Assembly (NCBI GenBank): GCA_025890175.1
Contig: JANPYM010000001.1
Coordinates: 647,187-711,186, forward strand
Direction of reading: 5' to 3'
Source of the DNA: Ciborinia camelliae
Lineage: Eukaryota; Ascomycota; Leotiomycetes; Helotiales; Sclerotiniaceae
DNA: 64,000 bases
Shown here: piece after piece, positions 10,858 through 23,347 of the stretch
Numbering within the stretch: position 1 is the stretch's first letter
Layout: every line of letters begins with the position of its first letter
Notes under the pieces: generated by a model
Database searches by the model: none
Told to the model about the DNA's origin: nothing
The model's input: the letters and a program-made list of their open reading frames with translations, nothing else
Translations under genes and position numbers: made by a program

Positions 10858-12642
10858 ATTCTAGGAGTAGAAATGAGGGAGTGAGTGGATGGATGTTTTT
10901 TTTGCATATTACAATACATTATATCTAGGTATATACATGGATGGCTTACAGACAAGCTTAGACCCTATCTACTATCTACTCTTTTGTATTTTTTTTATCA
11001 TCTTTGTAAATGATTAGTATATCTATATATCTTTCTATTCGTTGAGTGAAATAACAAAAATTAAAACGAGATGGATATTGACCTGCTATATTTACGTGAA
11101 TATACTTTCCTCACGAGGTGAGTTGATATGATGTAGAACAATACGGGAAAAGGCGGGGAAAAATAAGAACAACCAGAGGGCTCTTGGTCTCTGTTTTTGG
11201 GATTTGAGCGAGATACTAAGGCCTTTGGTTATCGCGCCACTCTCTGGGCTTTATGGAATGTCCACGTTGATCGGATACCATGTAGCGAACATTCTCGGCA
11301 TTATTTATTAATTGGGTGACTGGCACTATCAATATCAATATGCTTATTGCGTTTCAATGTTTGAGTGGTCTAATGGTTGTTTTTACGATATTCAAAATTG
11401 GGATTGTAGAAGATTATATTTTCTCTAAAAATAAAACAGGGGTACTATATCTTTTATAAGTCTTTGTCTATTCTTGAATATCATTTTTGGTTTAATCATT
11501 AGGGGATATTTTACTGCTACCACTGAATAGCGCTGAACGTTTTGGATCATTAGTACAATCGTTATTATGGTTATGCAAATGGGTTTCCTATTCCTAAGGG
11601 AAATGCATAAAGTTATCGCCCAAAAAAAAACGAATCGGTTAAGGAAGGCGACGACATAGAAACATGGTTTTGCAGCCCAAGTAAGCGAGCGATGTTTTTA
11701 GGGGCGAGCTTTCCAAACAAACTCTCTTTTCTCCATTTACCACTGTCCACGGGTGCCATCAGATCCCTATATACAGTTACCATATATGGATGGCTATATC
11801 TAGTAATGACCACCTTAAATGGAGTCTTCCAATCGCAGTTCTGAGTATCATAAAGGCCAATCGGGGTCACTTTTATTGGTATAGGAATTAGTATAATGTT
11901 TGGAGTTATATTCTGTTAATTGATATTAGAAAAATGATCAATGGAACCTATCACGTCACTAGCTACACGGTATTCACTAGGCAGGGGCCTAGGCATGACA
12001 ATAATAAAAGAATATTGTAAGGGTTGAGATTAAAAGGATGTAGATTAGTTAAGTGATGAGAGCTATAATAAAAGCTCTCGCTTACTAGGCCCTGATTACT
12101 AGGCAGATTACTAGGCTAATACACTAAATACATTATAATGAAGGGATAACAAATATGTACCAATATCCAAATCTAAAATAGAACTTAGTATTTAATCATC
12201 TTAAAGTTTTAGCTGATTCTGTTTCAATATCTAGATCTAGGCTAATTATTGTATTCGATGATTTTAATTTTCTCAGCGAACATCACACTGATAACCTAGC
12301 TTAAATGAATATAGCACATATTACGGTAATCATCTCTAACTTTTAGCTATGATATTTTAACGTATATATTCAAATCAAATTTTTTACTAGCGCATCCCAA
12401 GAATCCTGGAAAATAATATATTGAAACTGAATTCCAAATTGTAAACTAATCACTAATCGCCTTAAAAGTATTACAGTCTACCGAATTGATTACTCAAGTG
12501 CTGCTTCCACAATCACTGTATGCAAGCCGATACGTTAATAATCTAATCATTGTAATATTCACTATGAACAAATCTAGTACTACCACTATGAAGAGATACA
12601 AGCAAAAGTGTTGGTTTTCCAGTAGTAACAGAACCCCTTCGC
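10858..12642. other. Intergenic, AT-rich in its second half
   Basis: No supported gene. From about 11300 to 12550 the sequence is visibly AT-rich with scattered stops in all frames. A short array of TTACTAGGC-like units lies at about 12080-12125. It could be decayed repeat DNA, but I recognise no transposon protein or terminal repeat. Confidence 0.5.
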
Positions 12643-15600
12643 TTAACGGAAAAGATTCTTGAACCCCTCCACAAGCATCGCTCTATTCTTACCTTTCCTA
12701 TGCTGTGCCTGCAATAGATCGCCAGCCAAGTCTTCTCCACCACCACTTCCACCACCATCGACAGCCTTCTTTGAATGTACTAAGTTTTCCTTTCTCAGCT
12801 CCTCTCCATGAATAGCAGTAACAATTGGCAACGCCAATGAACTCTTCGCAGACGGGGATGTAGAAGGAGTGGAACGCCTTGAATTCAACGTATCGGCAAA
12901 TGATCCTGCGCTCTTTTTGCTTCTAAAACTAGCAAGGCGTGCCATAATGGGACTACTAGCTGCCGAGTGAGCACCGCCAGTACTAGTGCTACTCTCCTTC
13001 TCGTCGATAATTACGGCAAGTCGTGAGCCATGTCTCCCGCTCGCGTCTTGCGATAAGGGATGTTCGAGATCAGGCAATGGCATGATTTCGCTTGAATTGT
13101 GACGAACCTGTCGATTGAGAGCCATGGGTCTAAGGCTATCTAGCTCGGTAGCTGTGTGGTCTTCTCCGCTCTTATGGAGGCTAGCTATGCTGCTTGATCG
13201 CTTTGTAATGCTGGAGATGCTTGCATGGCTAATTTTGCGTATCATGGAGCTTGCAGATGCTCTGACAGCATTTTCCTTATGTGGCTTGAGACCCATTCCG
13301 GGGTAGGGGATGATATCGCGGGTCCAGACATCAGCGAGAGTGCTTTCGAGATAAACGCGTTCTGCGCGGGGAGGGGCGAGGATGGTGGGACGGTGTGGAC
13401 CGGCTAGTGATTGGGATCTGTTGATTGAGAGCTGTGAAGCGGAAGTTGAAAGGACAGATTCGGTTGTGGCGCTGGTGCCTCTAACGATGACACTACGAGG
13501 AATGGTGCTTTGTCCTGTAATCGTTGTTGCTCTGTGGATAGAAGCGCGTCGAACGATGCCTCCTGGAGTGATATAGATTAGTTGCCGAGATATTACTACG
13601 AAGTGTGTGAAACTTACTTGGCTTGCCATAGACTGTTACTAATGGTTTGATATCAAGTGACAATGATGCAATCATTTCTTCCTGGACAGTGATGTCGCAT
13701 TGCTTGCCAGAACGATCGACAAGGCGGCTCTTCCACTCCAACTCTTCTCGTGCTGAGCATGCACTCATTATGATTTCGAACAGTTGAGAATTGTGCTCAA
13801 AAACAATCTTCCAGGAAAACGGTGCTGTGTGACACTGTAGGCCTATTTCAAATGTCAGAAACTATGCTGTAAAGCATCTGCTAGAATTCAAGCATCAAGA
13901 ATTGTCACTTACCTTTGCTGTTGTCGACATCTTCTACGTTGAGCTCACTGATCGGAATACAAGCTTGGATGGCGTAAACCTCATCCTGCTTTCCAGAAGT
14001 CAGGGCAAGAACGAAGAACTTTTCATACATGAGAGCTATGAGGTACTGTCCAATGATACTGCGACCTGCAACGGTGTCGTTCGTCTGCCAGCAAGCATGA
14101 AGTACACCACATAAATGATTCTGTTCAAGTGTACGAATCTTGTCCCGAGATCTACTTTCCGGCTAGGTAACATTAGCAGGTGGAGGAATGCAGGTGTGGT
14201 TTGACATACCTGACTGGTGAATACCAGGCGGTCTTGCAATAACCATGTTCTTGACATAGTAGTTGCCTTTTGGTGATTACCTGTAGTGCAATTCATTGCC
14301 TTGTGTAATTCCTTGATTCGGAAAAGAGTGGTCTCAACGTTAGTTGAGGACTCTGGACAATCACAAACTGGGCTTTGCTGTAGAAGACGACCAAATAAAA
14401 CTTCGTATCTGGCAATGCGGTGGATAGGCTTGAACATTATCAGTATTAAGCGCAGTTTCAATGAGAGGTTGGGTGCTTACTTTTATGAAGTAATCCTCGA
14501 AATCTCTTGCTTTTTTTGAGCTACTCTCTCGCTCATCCATAGAAGCAATCATTTCTTCAGTTGACCGAATTGCCTGGTTGAGATCTTTCCATTCATCGGT
14601 AGTCCGATATGCTGTATGAATTTGCTTTTTGAACTCGTTGTGCATGATGCCATATGATTCATACAGGACCAATCCTGGAACCTGTTTATAATATGTAAGT
14701 ATGTGTACTATCAAACAAGGTGAAGTCTCCGAACCTTTCCGCAAAAGACCTTTGCAATCTCTCCCGCAACCTTCGGATCACCAATGTGTCGACCCTGGCT
14801 ATCAGTGGATTCCGAAGCAGGTACTTCTCCGAGGCTTTGCCATCTCTTGTGTCCTTTGACTGGCGGACGGACTGGTAAGTTGATTGAGTCAACCCCAGCA
14901 TATTTATTAGTGTTCGCCACGACAGTGACAAGCTCGTTGTAGAGTTCGTTATTGTGGGTCCAGATATCTTTGAGTGTCAAAACAATAGACTTGCGTAGGC
15001 TTTGAGAGAGGATAGGGACGGTGATTAGCAAGCCATCAAAGACCTAGCAAATCGTTAGTAAAAGAGACAGGTGGGTTCAATATCTTGCAACATACACGAA
15101 TAAGAGCCCAAATATCATCTAGATAATTCTTTTCCGTGGAAAGAATCTCCTCAATGACACCTTGGCGTTGCTCCATGCGTTTAATAACATCCTTATCCAT
15201 GATAATACCTCGTGATATAGCTGTATTATCTTCGGAAGCCCTTCCCTGTAGGACTACATTAGCATTTAACCCATCGTCTTAAGTACTTTAGTAGCAGGCC
15301 TAGGGGTTTTTTTGGAAATTGTCAATCAAGGGAAGGTCACTTACAGCGTATGATGCCTTGCTGCTGAAATCGGTTCGTTGATTGCGAGAAGACATGCCAG
15401 TCCTTGAACGTGGAGCAATACTGAAACTTGCAAGACTGGTTCCTACACTCTTCATATTGCTAACAAAACCAAAAGAACTGCCAGATAAGGATTTTCTGTG
15501 ACCCGGACGGCTCCCTGTGGTGGCGAGTGGTTCGAATAAGCCTCCTTCAGTTGCCTTTCCAGGTGTATCACAGCTGGCTGTCTTCCTATGAGCACCTCGT

Positions 15601-16895
15601 CGCTTGATGGTCTGTAGCCATTTTTCGAAGGGGTTTGTTTGAATGGTATCCACCATCTCTCGATCCAAAGGAATTGGGCTGTCTAAGGAAAATCGAGCGT
15701 GAAGGGCGGCTTTCTCATCTAAATCATTGATGACTTGTCTGCCAATTTCAGCCAAGTTGCGCATGGTGCTGGAGACTCTGCTTCCTAGACTGCTATCTGT
15801 GCAAGACTTTTCATGGCGCCCGGTGACTGGCGTTTTAGTAATGTGTTCAACTATGGATTTGTGATCTGGGCCATCAAAAGAAAATTGAGCGCGAGTAGCT
15901 GCCTTCTCATCTAAATCGTTAACAACCTGTAGTCCCATACTGGCCATGTTATGCATGGTATTGGAGATCCTGCTTCCGAAACAGCTACCTGTCGTAGGAT
16001 TATCTTGGTACTTGATGACTGGGATTGTAGTCATGTGGTCGTCCATGGATTGGTGATCTGGGCCATCAGAGGAAAATTGAGCATGTGTAGCTGCCTTCTC
16101 GTCTAAATCATTAACAACTTGTAGACCTATAGCAGCCATGTTACGTATGGTATTGGAGATTCTTCTTCCGAAACTGATATCAATCGCAGATTTGTCTTGG
16201 TGCTTGGCTGGCATTGTAGTAATGGATTCATCCTTAAATTGGTCTTTGATGGTTGAGCGATCAACTTCGGGATTGATATCGAAGCTGGCATCGGCCGCAG
16301 GCTTATCTTGATAGCTGATGACTGGTATTGTGGTAACAGGTTCGCTAGTATATTGATCTTTGATGGCTGAGTGACGAACTTCGGAATCAATATCGAAGGT
16401 GCCACAGATCGCAGATCGTCTTGTATACTCGAGGGTATTTGGTTCCATTTTGATAGGCTCTTGAGGATGGATCTCCAGATCACCAGCAAGGTGAATGGTA
16501 TCGGCGGGCTCGGAGGTCCTTTCTCTGTTCCACATTGATTTTCGTACACGGACAGTCTCTTCGATATGTTCTTCGATGGGCGCTTCCATGGGTACACCTT
16601 CTTGGGTGAAGTAGCTAACTGTATATCTAGTGCCAAAGGTAATGCGATTTTCTGGACCACGTTCTGCTGCGCGGAGAGCTTCGATGGAGGAATCGGCTGT
16701 ACAATTTGCAAGCCATTGTGATCCAAGATGTGCAACCTCCTCTTCAAGCTTATCCTTGTTCTCGTTGGAGGGAGCAAGATTGATTGATGCGCGAAGAGTT
16801 TTATCCTCATGGGAAAAAGTATCCATACTTTCGACCGTGGGGGCTAAATTTGTTGACACGTCAAGAGTGGTACCGTGATGGGCAGAAGTTTCCAT
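12643..16895 (-). CDS. Rho guanine-nucleotide exchange factor (DH domain) with repeat-rich N-terminus
   Basis: Eight exons: 16895-15345, 15242-15096, 15043-14735, 14681-14481, 14428-14210, 14162-13913, 13842-13618 and 13562-12643; about 1273 residues. Frame arithmetic closes at every junction. Residues 1-517 are acidic, low-complexity and carry three near-identical 64-residue repeats centred on LQVVNDLDEKAA. The DH domain runs about 540-770: VIEEILSTEKNYLDDIWAL at its start and EDYFIKPIHRIARYEVLF, the conserved helix that contacts Rho, near 730-750. A PH-like region follows (LLQDRLVFTSQ ... WKIVFEHNSQLFEI) to about 930, then a Ser-rich basic tail ending EGFKNLFR. It should load GTP onto a Rho/Cdc42-type GTPase at the cortex. 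The exact acceptor of intron 1 is doubtful (see findings). The start at 16895 is preferred over an upstream in-frame ATG whose extension is only Leu/Pro. Confidence 0.8.
15660..16240 (-). repeat. 192-bp direct repeats inside the RhoGEF gene
   Basis: Three copies with a fixed 192-bp spacing; the codons for VNDLDEKAA fall near 15723, 15915 and 16107. The block IPVISYQDKPA in the flanking part (to about 16420) resembles the second half of the unit, so a fourth and fifth degenerate copy are likely. Confidence 0.85.
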
Positions 16896-16925
16896 AATAT
16901 TAAGAGTGAACAAAATTGTATCAAA

Positions 16926-16968
16926 AGGGAGCAATAGCAAAGGGAGCAAAGGGAGCAAAGGGAGCAAA
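16926..16968. repeat. GGGAGCAAA tandem repeat just upstream of the RhoGEF start
   Basis: About four copies of gggagcaaa, the first interrupted. It lies 31 nt upstream of the chosen start codon, in the presumed 5' UTR. Confidence 0.8.
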
Positions 16969-17460
16969 ATGTAGATACAAAATTGTTCCAATGGACCAAG
17001 AAGTGTTTGCCAATGTAGTGTTGTAGAAGGATAAAATATCAACTCAAGAATGTTGTTTTGATATTGAAATTGAATAAAAGGAAAGAGTATCTCTCTGGGT
17101 GAAAGTCAAGTAGGGAAGGATCGAGGAATATCAGTGTAAATATAACCGAAGGGGTAAAGGAAAATACAAATGAATCGTGGGCCCCTGTTCACTTTTCTAT
17201 AGAAGAAAAAGATTTGATCACAACAGTATATCGACCGGACAATGGAGAAGTAAAAACAAAATCAGAGCCCCAATATAAACAAACAAACAAACACAGCTGC
17301 CTACTAAACCCTGATTTACGATTTTGTCACAAAATTAACAACATCTACATAGGAAGATATTCATGATTCCATATATTTTCTTTGTATGACAATTGTAACA
17401 AGAAGCATACACTTATCATTGTTACTCCATAGTTTACATCCTGTTGCCCAGTCTGTTGAG

Positions 17461-18240
17461 ACAATGGAATTGGATATTTCAGGTACGAACGGTGACTTTG
17501 GAAGCATCAATATATTCGCAGTTTGCTCTACCTCGCTTCACTTCTCACCACGATTCCACGGTTCCACTCCTGCTGCGATATGAAAGTGATGGCTTCCTAA
17601 TTACATCGCAATCTTCCCCTTCAGAATACGTTAATTTCCAAAGATCGTGCGAATTTATCTGCTAACTATAGAGGAGCCACTTACAATAGTCATCATCAAG
17701 CCTCTGCTCTTGCCGAAGTCCAAACGTTTCCTTTCAACCTCAAGGCCTCCTTTACTAGCCACAAGAGATCTACGACTGGCAGTTCGAGCAATAATCCTCT
17801 TAGTAACAATCGTTCAGCACTCCCCAAAGATTTCAACAGATAGTCCTAGTGAAAAGATTCAAATACTTACAATACTTCGACGCTCGCTGCTGGATATACC
17901 TGAAACACTTATCCCAAGACCATCAACACACCACCTATGAGCGCAACACTACGGCTGTTTTGCCTTCGATGCCGATGTATCAGCCACTCCAGCTATATAA
18001 AACAAACTCTCTGGCACACGGCCTCTCGCTGATATTGGTGGATCTCTATTCGCTTACAGCAGCAATATCATGGCATCTCCTGATACATCGAAGGAAGAGC
18101 CAGTGCTTATGGGGCAGTGTCTATAACACATACTTCCAGCCTTGTTGCCAGGCATAAAGCGCGGCTAAAGACACCGGATACCACTCGTGGAGTGGTGGAA
18201 GGCCATCGTGTTCATACATACGATTGTGATTACTTTCTTA
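17461..18240 (+). pseudogene. Possible decayed coding region
   Basis: Several plus-strand stretches read like real protein but sit in different frames and are separated by stops. Examples are YNSHHQASALAEVQTF and SNNPLSNNRSALPKDFNR (about 17680-17840), GCFAFDADVSATPAI (about 17955-17998), NIMASPDTSKEEPVLMGQ (about 18065-18118) and TPDTTRGVVEGHRVHTYD (about 18170-18225). A GTGATG...TTCAG stretch at 17584-17623 looks like a 40-nt intron. I could not join the pieces into one reading frame with plausible splice sites and recognise no family. It may be a multi-exon gene I failed to resolve, or a decayed one. Confidence 0.25.
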
Positions 18241-19407
18241 TCCATGCATGACAATGCACCAATCCCACGAGATCTTTGTACTCGCCATTCCTTCAACGCA
18301 TTGCTAGGTACTTAGTAATCAAGCAGAAACTCACGCACATAATATTCAAGCACAACAGACAAGAATAGAAATACCAGAAATGGCAGCAAACGATTCTTAA
18401 GGATACCAACAGAGCTCCTCCTCCTACGTAGACTCTCACTGCAACATTCGCACAACTACCGCTGCCACATCCAAAATCAACCCCACAAGCTCTCCATAGC
18501 GTCCTGCGAGGGGTATTATGGCGATGTATTCACCATTGGAAGTAGTTATTGTGAGGAGAGAAGGAATAGTCTTCGATTGAGAATGAAGGCTTGCATGGGA
18601 GGCAATGATTGTGGGATTATAATGCTTTGTTCTATGCCATCAATATATGCTGCGTGGGCATGGGTACAGCATACCCCAGTGCCAAGATGGTGTTGCCAAT
18701 GACATGAATACTATATATACAAGTGTAGACATCTACTTTGATCTTTGATGGATGGAAATGTCAGAAAAGCTTTCAAGTTTTGTTGGTGCCCAATTTCGCA
18801 ATGGTGGACAGATACAATTACTGCTCTTTTCTCCCTTTTTCGGCTACAGATGCCGGAAACTTCCTCCAACAATATAGGATGGGATAAAGGGGCAAGGTCA
18901 AGATGAAAGGAGAGAAATGCAGAGGGGAGGGTCTGCCTTTACACTGTACATGATAGATGTCTATTCTTCTGCAGTGTACTGTGACTCAACCCTGGCATTG
19001 TAAACTTCTGATCCCTTCATTGCGAAAAAAAAGTTTCAAAAGGCAAACTTGCCTTTGTGGCCATGGTGAGCCTTTCCATCTACTGGTCACATTTAAAAGG
19101 CTCTGAATTTCTCACGAGATGCGTGGAGATGTGTGCCACTGTTGTATTATTGAAGCATATTTACATAGGTAGTCTGACCACACTTGTAGTCCCTCATGAA
19201 TATGCTCGGAGACTAAAGTTGGTTGACCGAAGTGAATGGGGTAGATTAGTCATCAATTATGCTTTACTTGGCTTAGTTAGCTTACCCCACCATTTTTACA
19301 TAATGCATCAAGTCTGATCCATCATTGCAGCCTGGTCTAAATTGGTTCACAAGGCTGAATGATTTCAATTTCTGAGAGTATATCAAACAGCAATTTCACA
19401 CTGAGAG

Positions 19408-20285
19408 ATGGGATTATCTTTGAATATGGAGAATTTACATGCCCCTACGGTTCCATCCGGGCCTACATCTGGACCAGCAACCAGAAATGGAATGCAAACT
19501 GATGGTCTAACATTTTCTCAACTTCAGGCTAAGAAAGATAACATAGAAGCTGAAATAAAAGCTTTGAGTGGTGTTCTTGACTCGGCAGGTTATGTTTCGA
19601 GTTCTTATGAGCTTCTGCTAATATATGACAGCATGGTGTGGATATGAATACAAGGCTTTTGACCCCTGATGGTTTCCCTCGAGCAGATCTAGATGTTGCT
19701 CAAAGTAAGCATTCAAGTTCCACACAAGTGTTACCTGAACTAATTTCTCTCCCAAAGTTAGGACTACTAGATCACGAATAATCCATCTCAGAAATGACTA
19801 CAAAGCTCTTATGAGCATTATCGAGAAGCATATCCATGAGCATTTTGCGAGACTTGCTGAGGACCCAGAAATAGAAGAGCCCGTTATCCACGAAGCCCAG
19901 GCTAGTGAGATTATAGCTTCTTTCGACGAGCCAGCACCCCTAGATCTACCATTCGCGAAGGTCAATAGTGTTGCAGCTGGGAGTCCTGCGGACGATGCTG
20001 GTCTCAAAGCTGGGGATACAATCAGAAATTTTGGATATGTCAATCATGCGAACCATGATGGCTTGAAGAGGGTTGGAGAATGTGTGCAAGGAAATGAAGG
20101 CGTATGTGTTACAAAACAAACTACCAGATATGCAAGAATCTTACTGATTTTTTACCCATCAATAGCGCGAGGTTATGGTGAAAGTTTCACGTAATTTGGG
20201 ACGCCAAGAGCTGCAACTAACCTTAACGCCACGAAGAGATTGGGGAGGCAGAGGCCTTTTGGGTTGTCATATTCTGCCATTGTAG
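19408..20285 (+). CDS. nas2: 26S proteasome assembly chaperone Nas2 / PSMD9 (p27), PDZ domain
   Basis: Four exons: 19408-19584, 19632-19704, 19758-20101 and 20166-20285; 237 residues. A second in-frame ATG at 19426 is an alternative start. The N-terminal helical part reads LTFSQLQAKKDNIEAEIKAL, then HGVDMNTRLLTPDGFPRADL, the signature of this family. The PDZ domain (about 145-237) has SVAAGSPADDAGLKAGDTI and ends LGCHILPL. Nas2 is known to bind the Rpt5 ATPase during assembly of the proteasome base. Intron 1 (19585-19631) must begin with GC to keep this conserved junction (LDS-HGVD) in frame, so it is read as a GC-AG intron with a good TGCTAAT branch site. The other introns are GT-AG. Confidence 0.88.
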
Positions 20286-21175
20286 ACCAAAAGTGAGGGC
20301 TGCTATCATATTATGGACAGTGCTATTCGAGCGTAGGAGTTACATGGTAGGCGTTTGGGCTCTGATGGAATTGTTAAACGGAGATAGTATGGCCAAAATA
20401 TCTTCGAGTGCCAATACGTAATTTGGGCATCTTCGTATGAACGGGGACATCTCTATACGGTACACTCTAGGGAATACTTCTTGGGAAAGGAGCACTTTCT
20501 GTGTACCAAAGTAAAATTAGATAGCCTGAAGGAGAAGCAACTAGATGATCTATTATCTCATAAGGAAGTGGTTTGATCAGTAGCTTCTCGAAAATGTGCC
20601 TTTTTAGCTGTCGGGTACCAGTGAAGTTGAATAGTGAAACTTATCATCATCTTACATGACCTTGTCTAAGGTCTTCGAGATCAAATACATTGTAATGAGG
20701 ATTTAAAAGTAATTCTTGATTCACAAACCGCTTTCGAAAATCCCGAATTCCACTTAGTTCCACTGTTGTTCCAAGGCTTTTGGTTGGGAGTGGAATGAAT
20801 CGAATGAATGAAAGAATCCATGAATGAAAGAATGCCAGGCGGCAGAATAATAACGTGACTTCAATGTTGGGCCGACTTTCCATTTTTTTTCATTTTTCGC
20901 TTACATAAAAGTGATCCACCGCTTTCTCTCACTGAAGTTTTGGTCTTGTAGTAATCAAAACATTCTCACATCCTTGAAGACCAAATCATACTCCACCACG
21001 TCCACGACGAATTTTCAACGATAACAGGTACCCCTCCTCTTTCTTCAACCCCTTCGGTCTTCGAAATCATCTTCGCATCACAAATTTTATTTGCGCTGAT
21101 CATTTAATCAACAGTGTCGACATCTGCGAGGCTCTGTTCACCTAAACTTCTACCTAACAAAAACATCAAGAAATC
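20286..21175. promoter_or_regulatory. Ran promoter / 5' leader
   Basis: No supported gene. Just upstream of the Ran start, 21028-21114 has the form of an 87-nt 5'-UTR intron (AACAG|GTACCC ... CAACAG|TG). C/T-rich sequence precedes it. Confidence 0.45.
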
Positions 21176-22144
<969 letters not shown>

Positions 22145-23347
22145 ATCGACCACAATAATGTCCAGAGGACCCTCGATCAATTAGCAGCATCTTAGATCGT
22201 TCTTTTTCTCGGTGGTATTTGCATTTCTCCTGTCGATCGGTTTTTGCGGATAGAGGCAGATGATGCCTCCCTTTTACTCGGGGCAGGGCACATCACAAGC
22301 CGAGGGGTATGCTGGGAGGGATGGATTGGGAATTTTACGAGCGACGAACATCTTGAGATGGAATTAATTCTCAAGATTTTACTGCCATTGGCAGCTTATG
22401 TAGCTAGAGCATAAAAAGCCATTAGTTCTTTTGATAGACAACCTTATGAACCCGAGGGCTTGCAAAGCCTTGTCTGGAATAATGTGGTTATATTGTGATT
22501 GGACATGACCTAGATATCAGATTATCCTGGAGTATCACCCAGATAGGTATAACATGCACATCTCACCATTCTTCTACTTGGTATTTAACCTATTCTCTGC
22601 AGCTGCGGCCAGACTCACTAAGCCAGAGGAGGAAGCTCGCATACCAATTCTTAAGTTCTTACTACCCCTCGTCACGCTTTTAATTATCATTGGTTGCGGT
22701 TCCAATTCGTTCAAAGGCATGTCGATATATTTCTTCGTTGTTTTCGCCGTTGTAACGGTATCCCTGTATGAGAAGTTCCTAACAGAGACGTGAATATTGA
22801 GTCTGGAGACCCCAGCCAACAAACCCCGCACGCCATTCTCACCGCATACAAAATCGCACCAGGTTGAGCAGATTGGCGACTTTGTTCAACAGAATTGCTT
22901 GACAGATTGACAGATAGTTTCCGAAATCTTACAGTTTTCCATGCATTCTCAAGTAAAAGAACGGAATAGTGATACATTTTTCTTATCTATTAACCTTATG
23001 CTATCCCATGGATTTCAAGGAAGACTTTCTCAGTCACCTCGTTACCCTTGAAGTTCAATCCATCATTGGATCTGCAATATGATGAGGTGGCTGCTATACG
23101 TCGTATTTTCTACCTGGCTCAAGCCTGATTATATTGTGCGAGAGGGCTATGAAGTCCTACTGCTCATCAATTGGAATATCATGCAGGCGTTTTGGATAAT
23201 TATAATGAGCTAAAACACATCAGGAAGGCCGTTAAGAACAATGATGTTAGGTTGCTTTTGTGCACCTATAACTATCGAGAACCCCAACAGTGTTTGGAAC
23301 CTTCAGTTGGTAACATACTAATTGAATATAAGAAAAGCATACTGACA
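22145..23347. other. Intergenic region between Ran and carboxypeptidase
   Basis: 1.2 kb holding the Ran 3' UTR and the carboxypeptidase promoter. The only frame of interest is the small membrane ORF at 22554-22793. Confidence 0.5.
22554..22793 (+). CDS. Possible small membrane protein
   Basis: An ATG-started frame of 79 codons. The product has two or three hydrophobic segments: HISPFFYLVFNLFSAAAA, IPILKFLLPLVTLLIIIG and IYFFVVFAVVTVSL, with a charged loop KPEEEAR between the first two. I recognise no family. The start context is ordinary and the gene could be a chance frame or the last exon of something longer. It lies 409 nt after the Ran stop and on the same strand. Confidence 0.3.
   Translation: MHISPFFYLVFNLFSAAAARLTKPEEEARIPILKFLLPLVTLLIIIGCGSNSFKGMSIYFFVVFAVVTVSLYEKFLTET

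Larger units (their letters stand above)
16896..19407. other. Intergenic region between RhoGEF and nas2
   Basis: 2.5 kb. It contains an AAAC tetranucleotide run at about 17277-17292 and the possible gene remnant at 17461-18240 listed separately. From 18250 to 19407 I see only short, unconvincing open frames. Confidence 0.5.

Noticed and set aside
11613..11870. 85-codon minus-strand frame
   Set aside because: It begins at a GTG, not an ATG, and shows no domain; surrounding DNA is AT-rich and non-coding.
16896..17042. 49-codon N-terminal extension of the RhoGEF
   Set aside because: The extension is a Leu/Pro run produced by the gggagcaaa repeat; the next ATG gives a normal acidic N-terminus.
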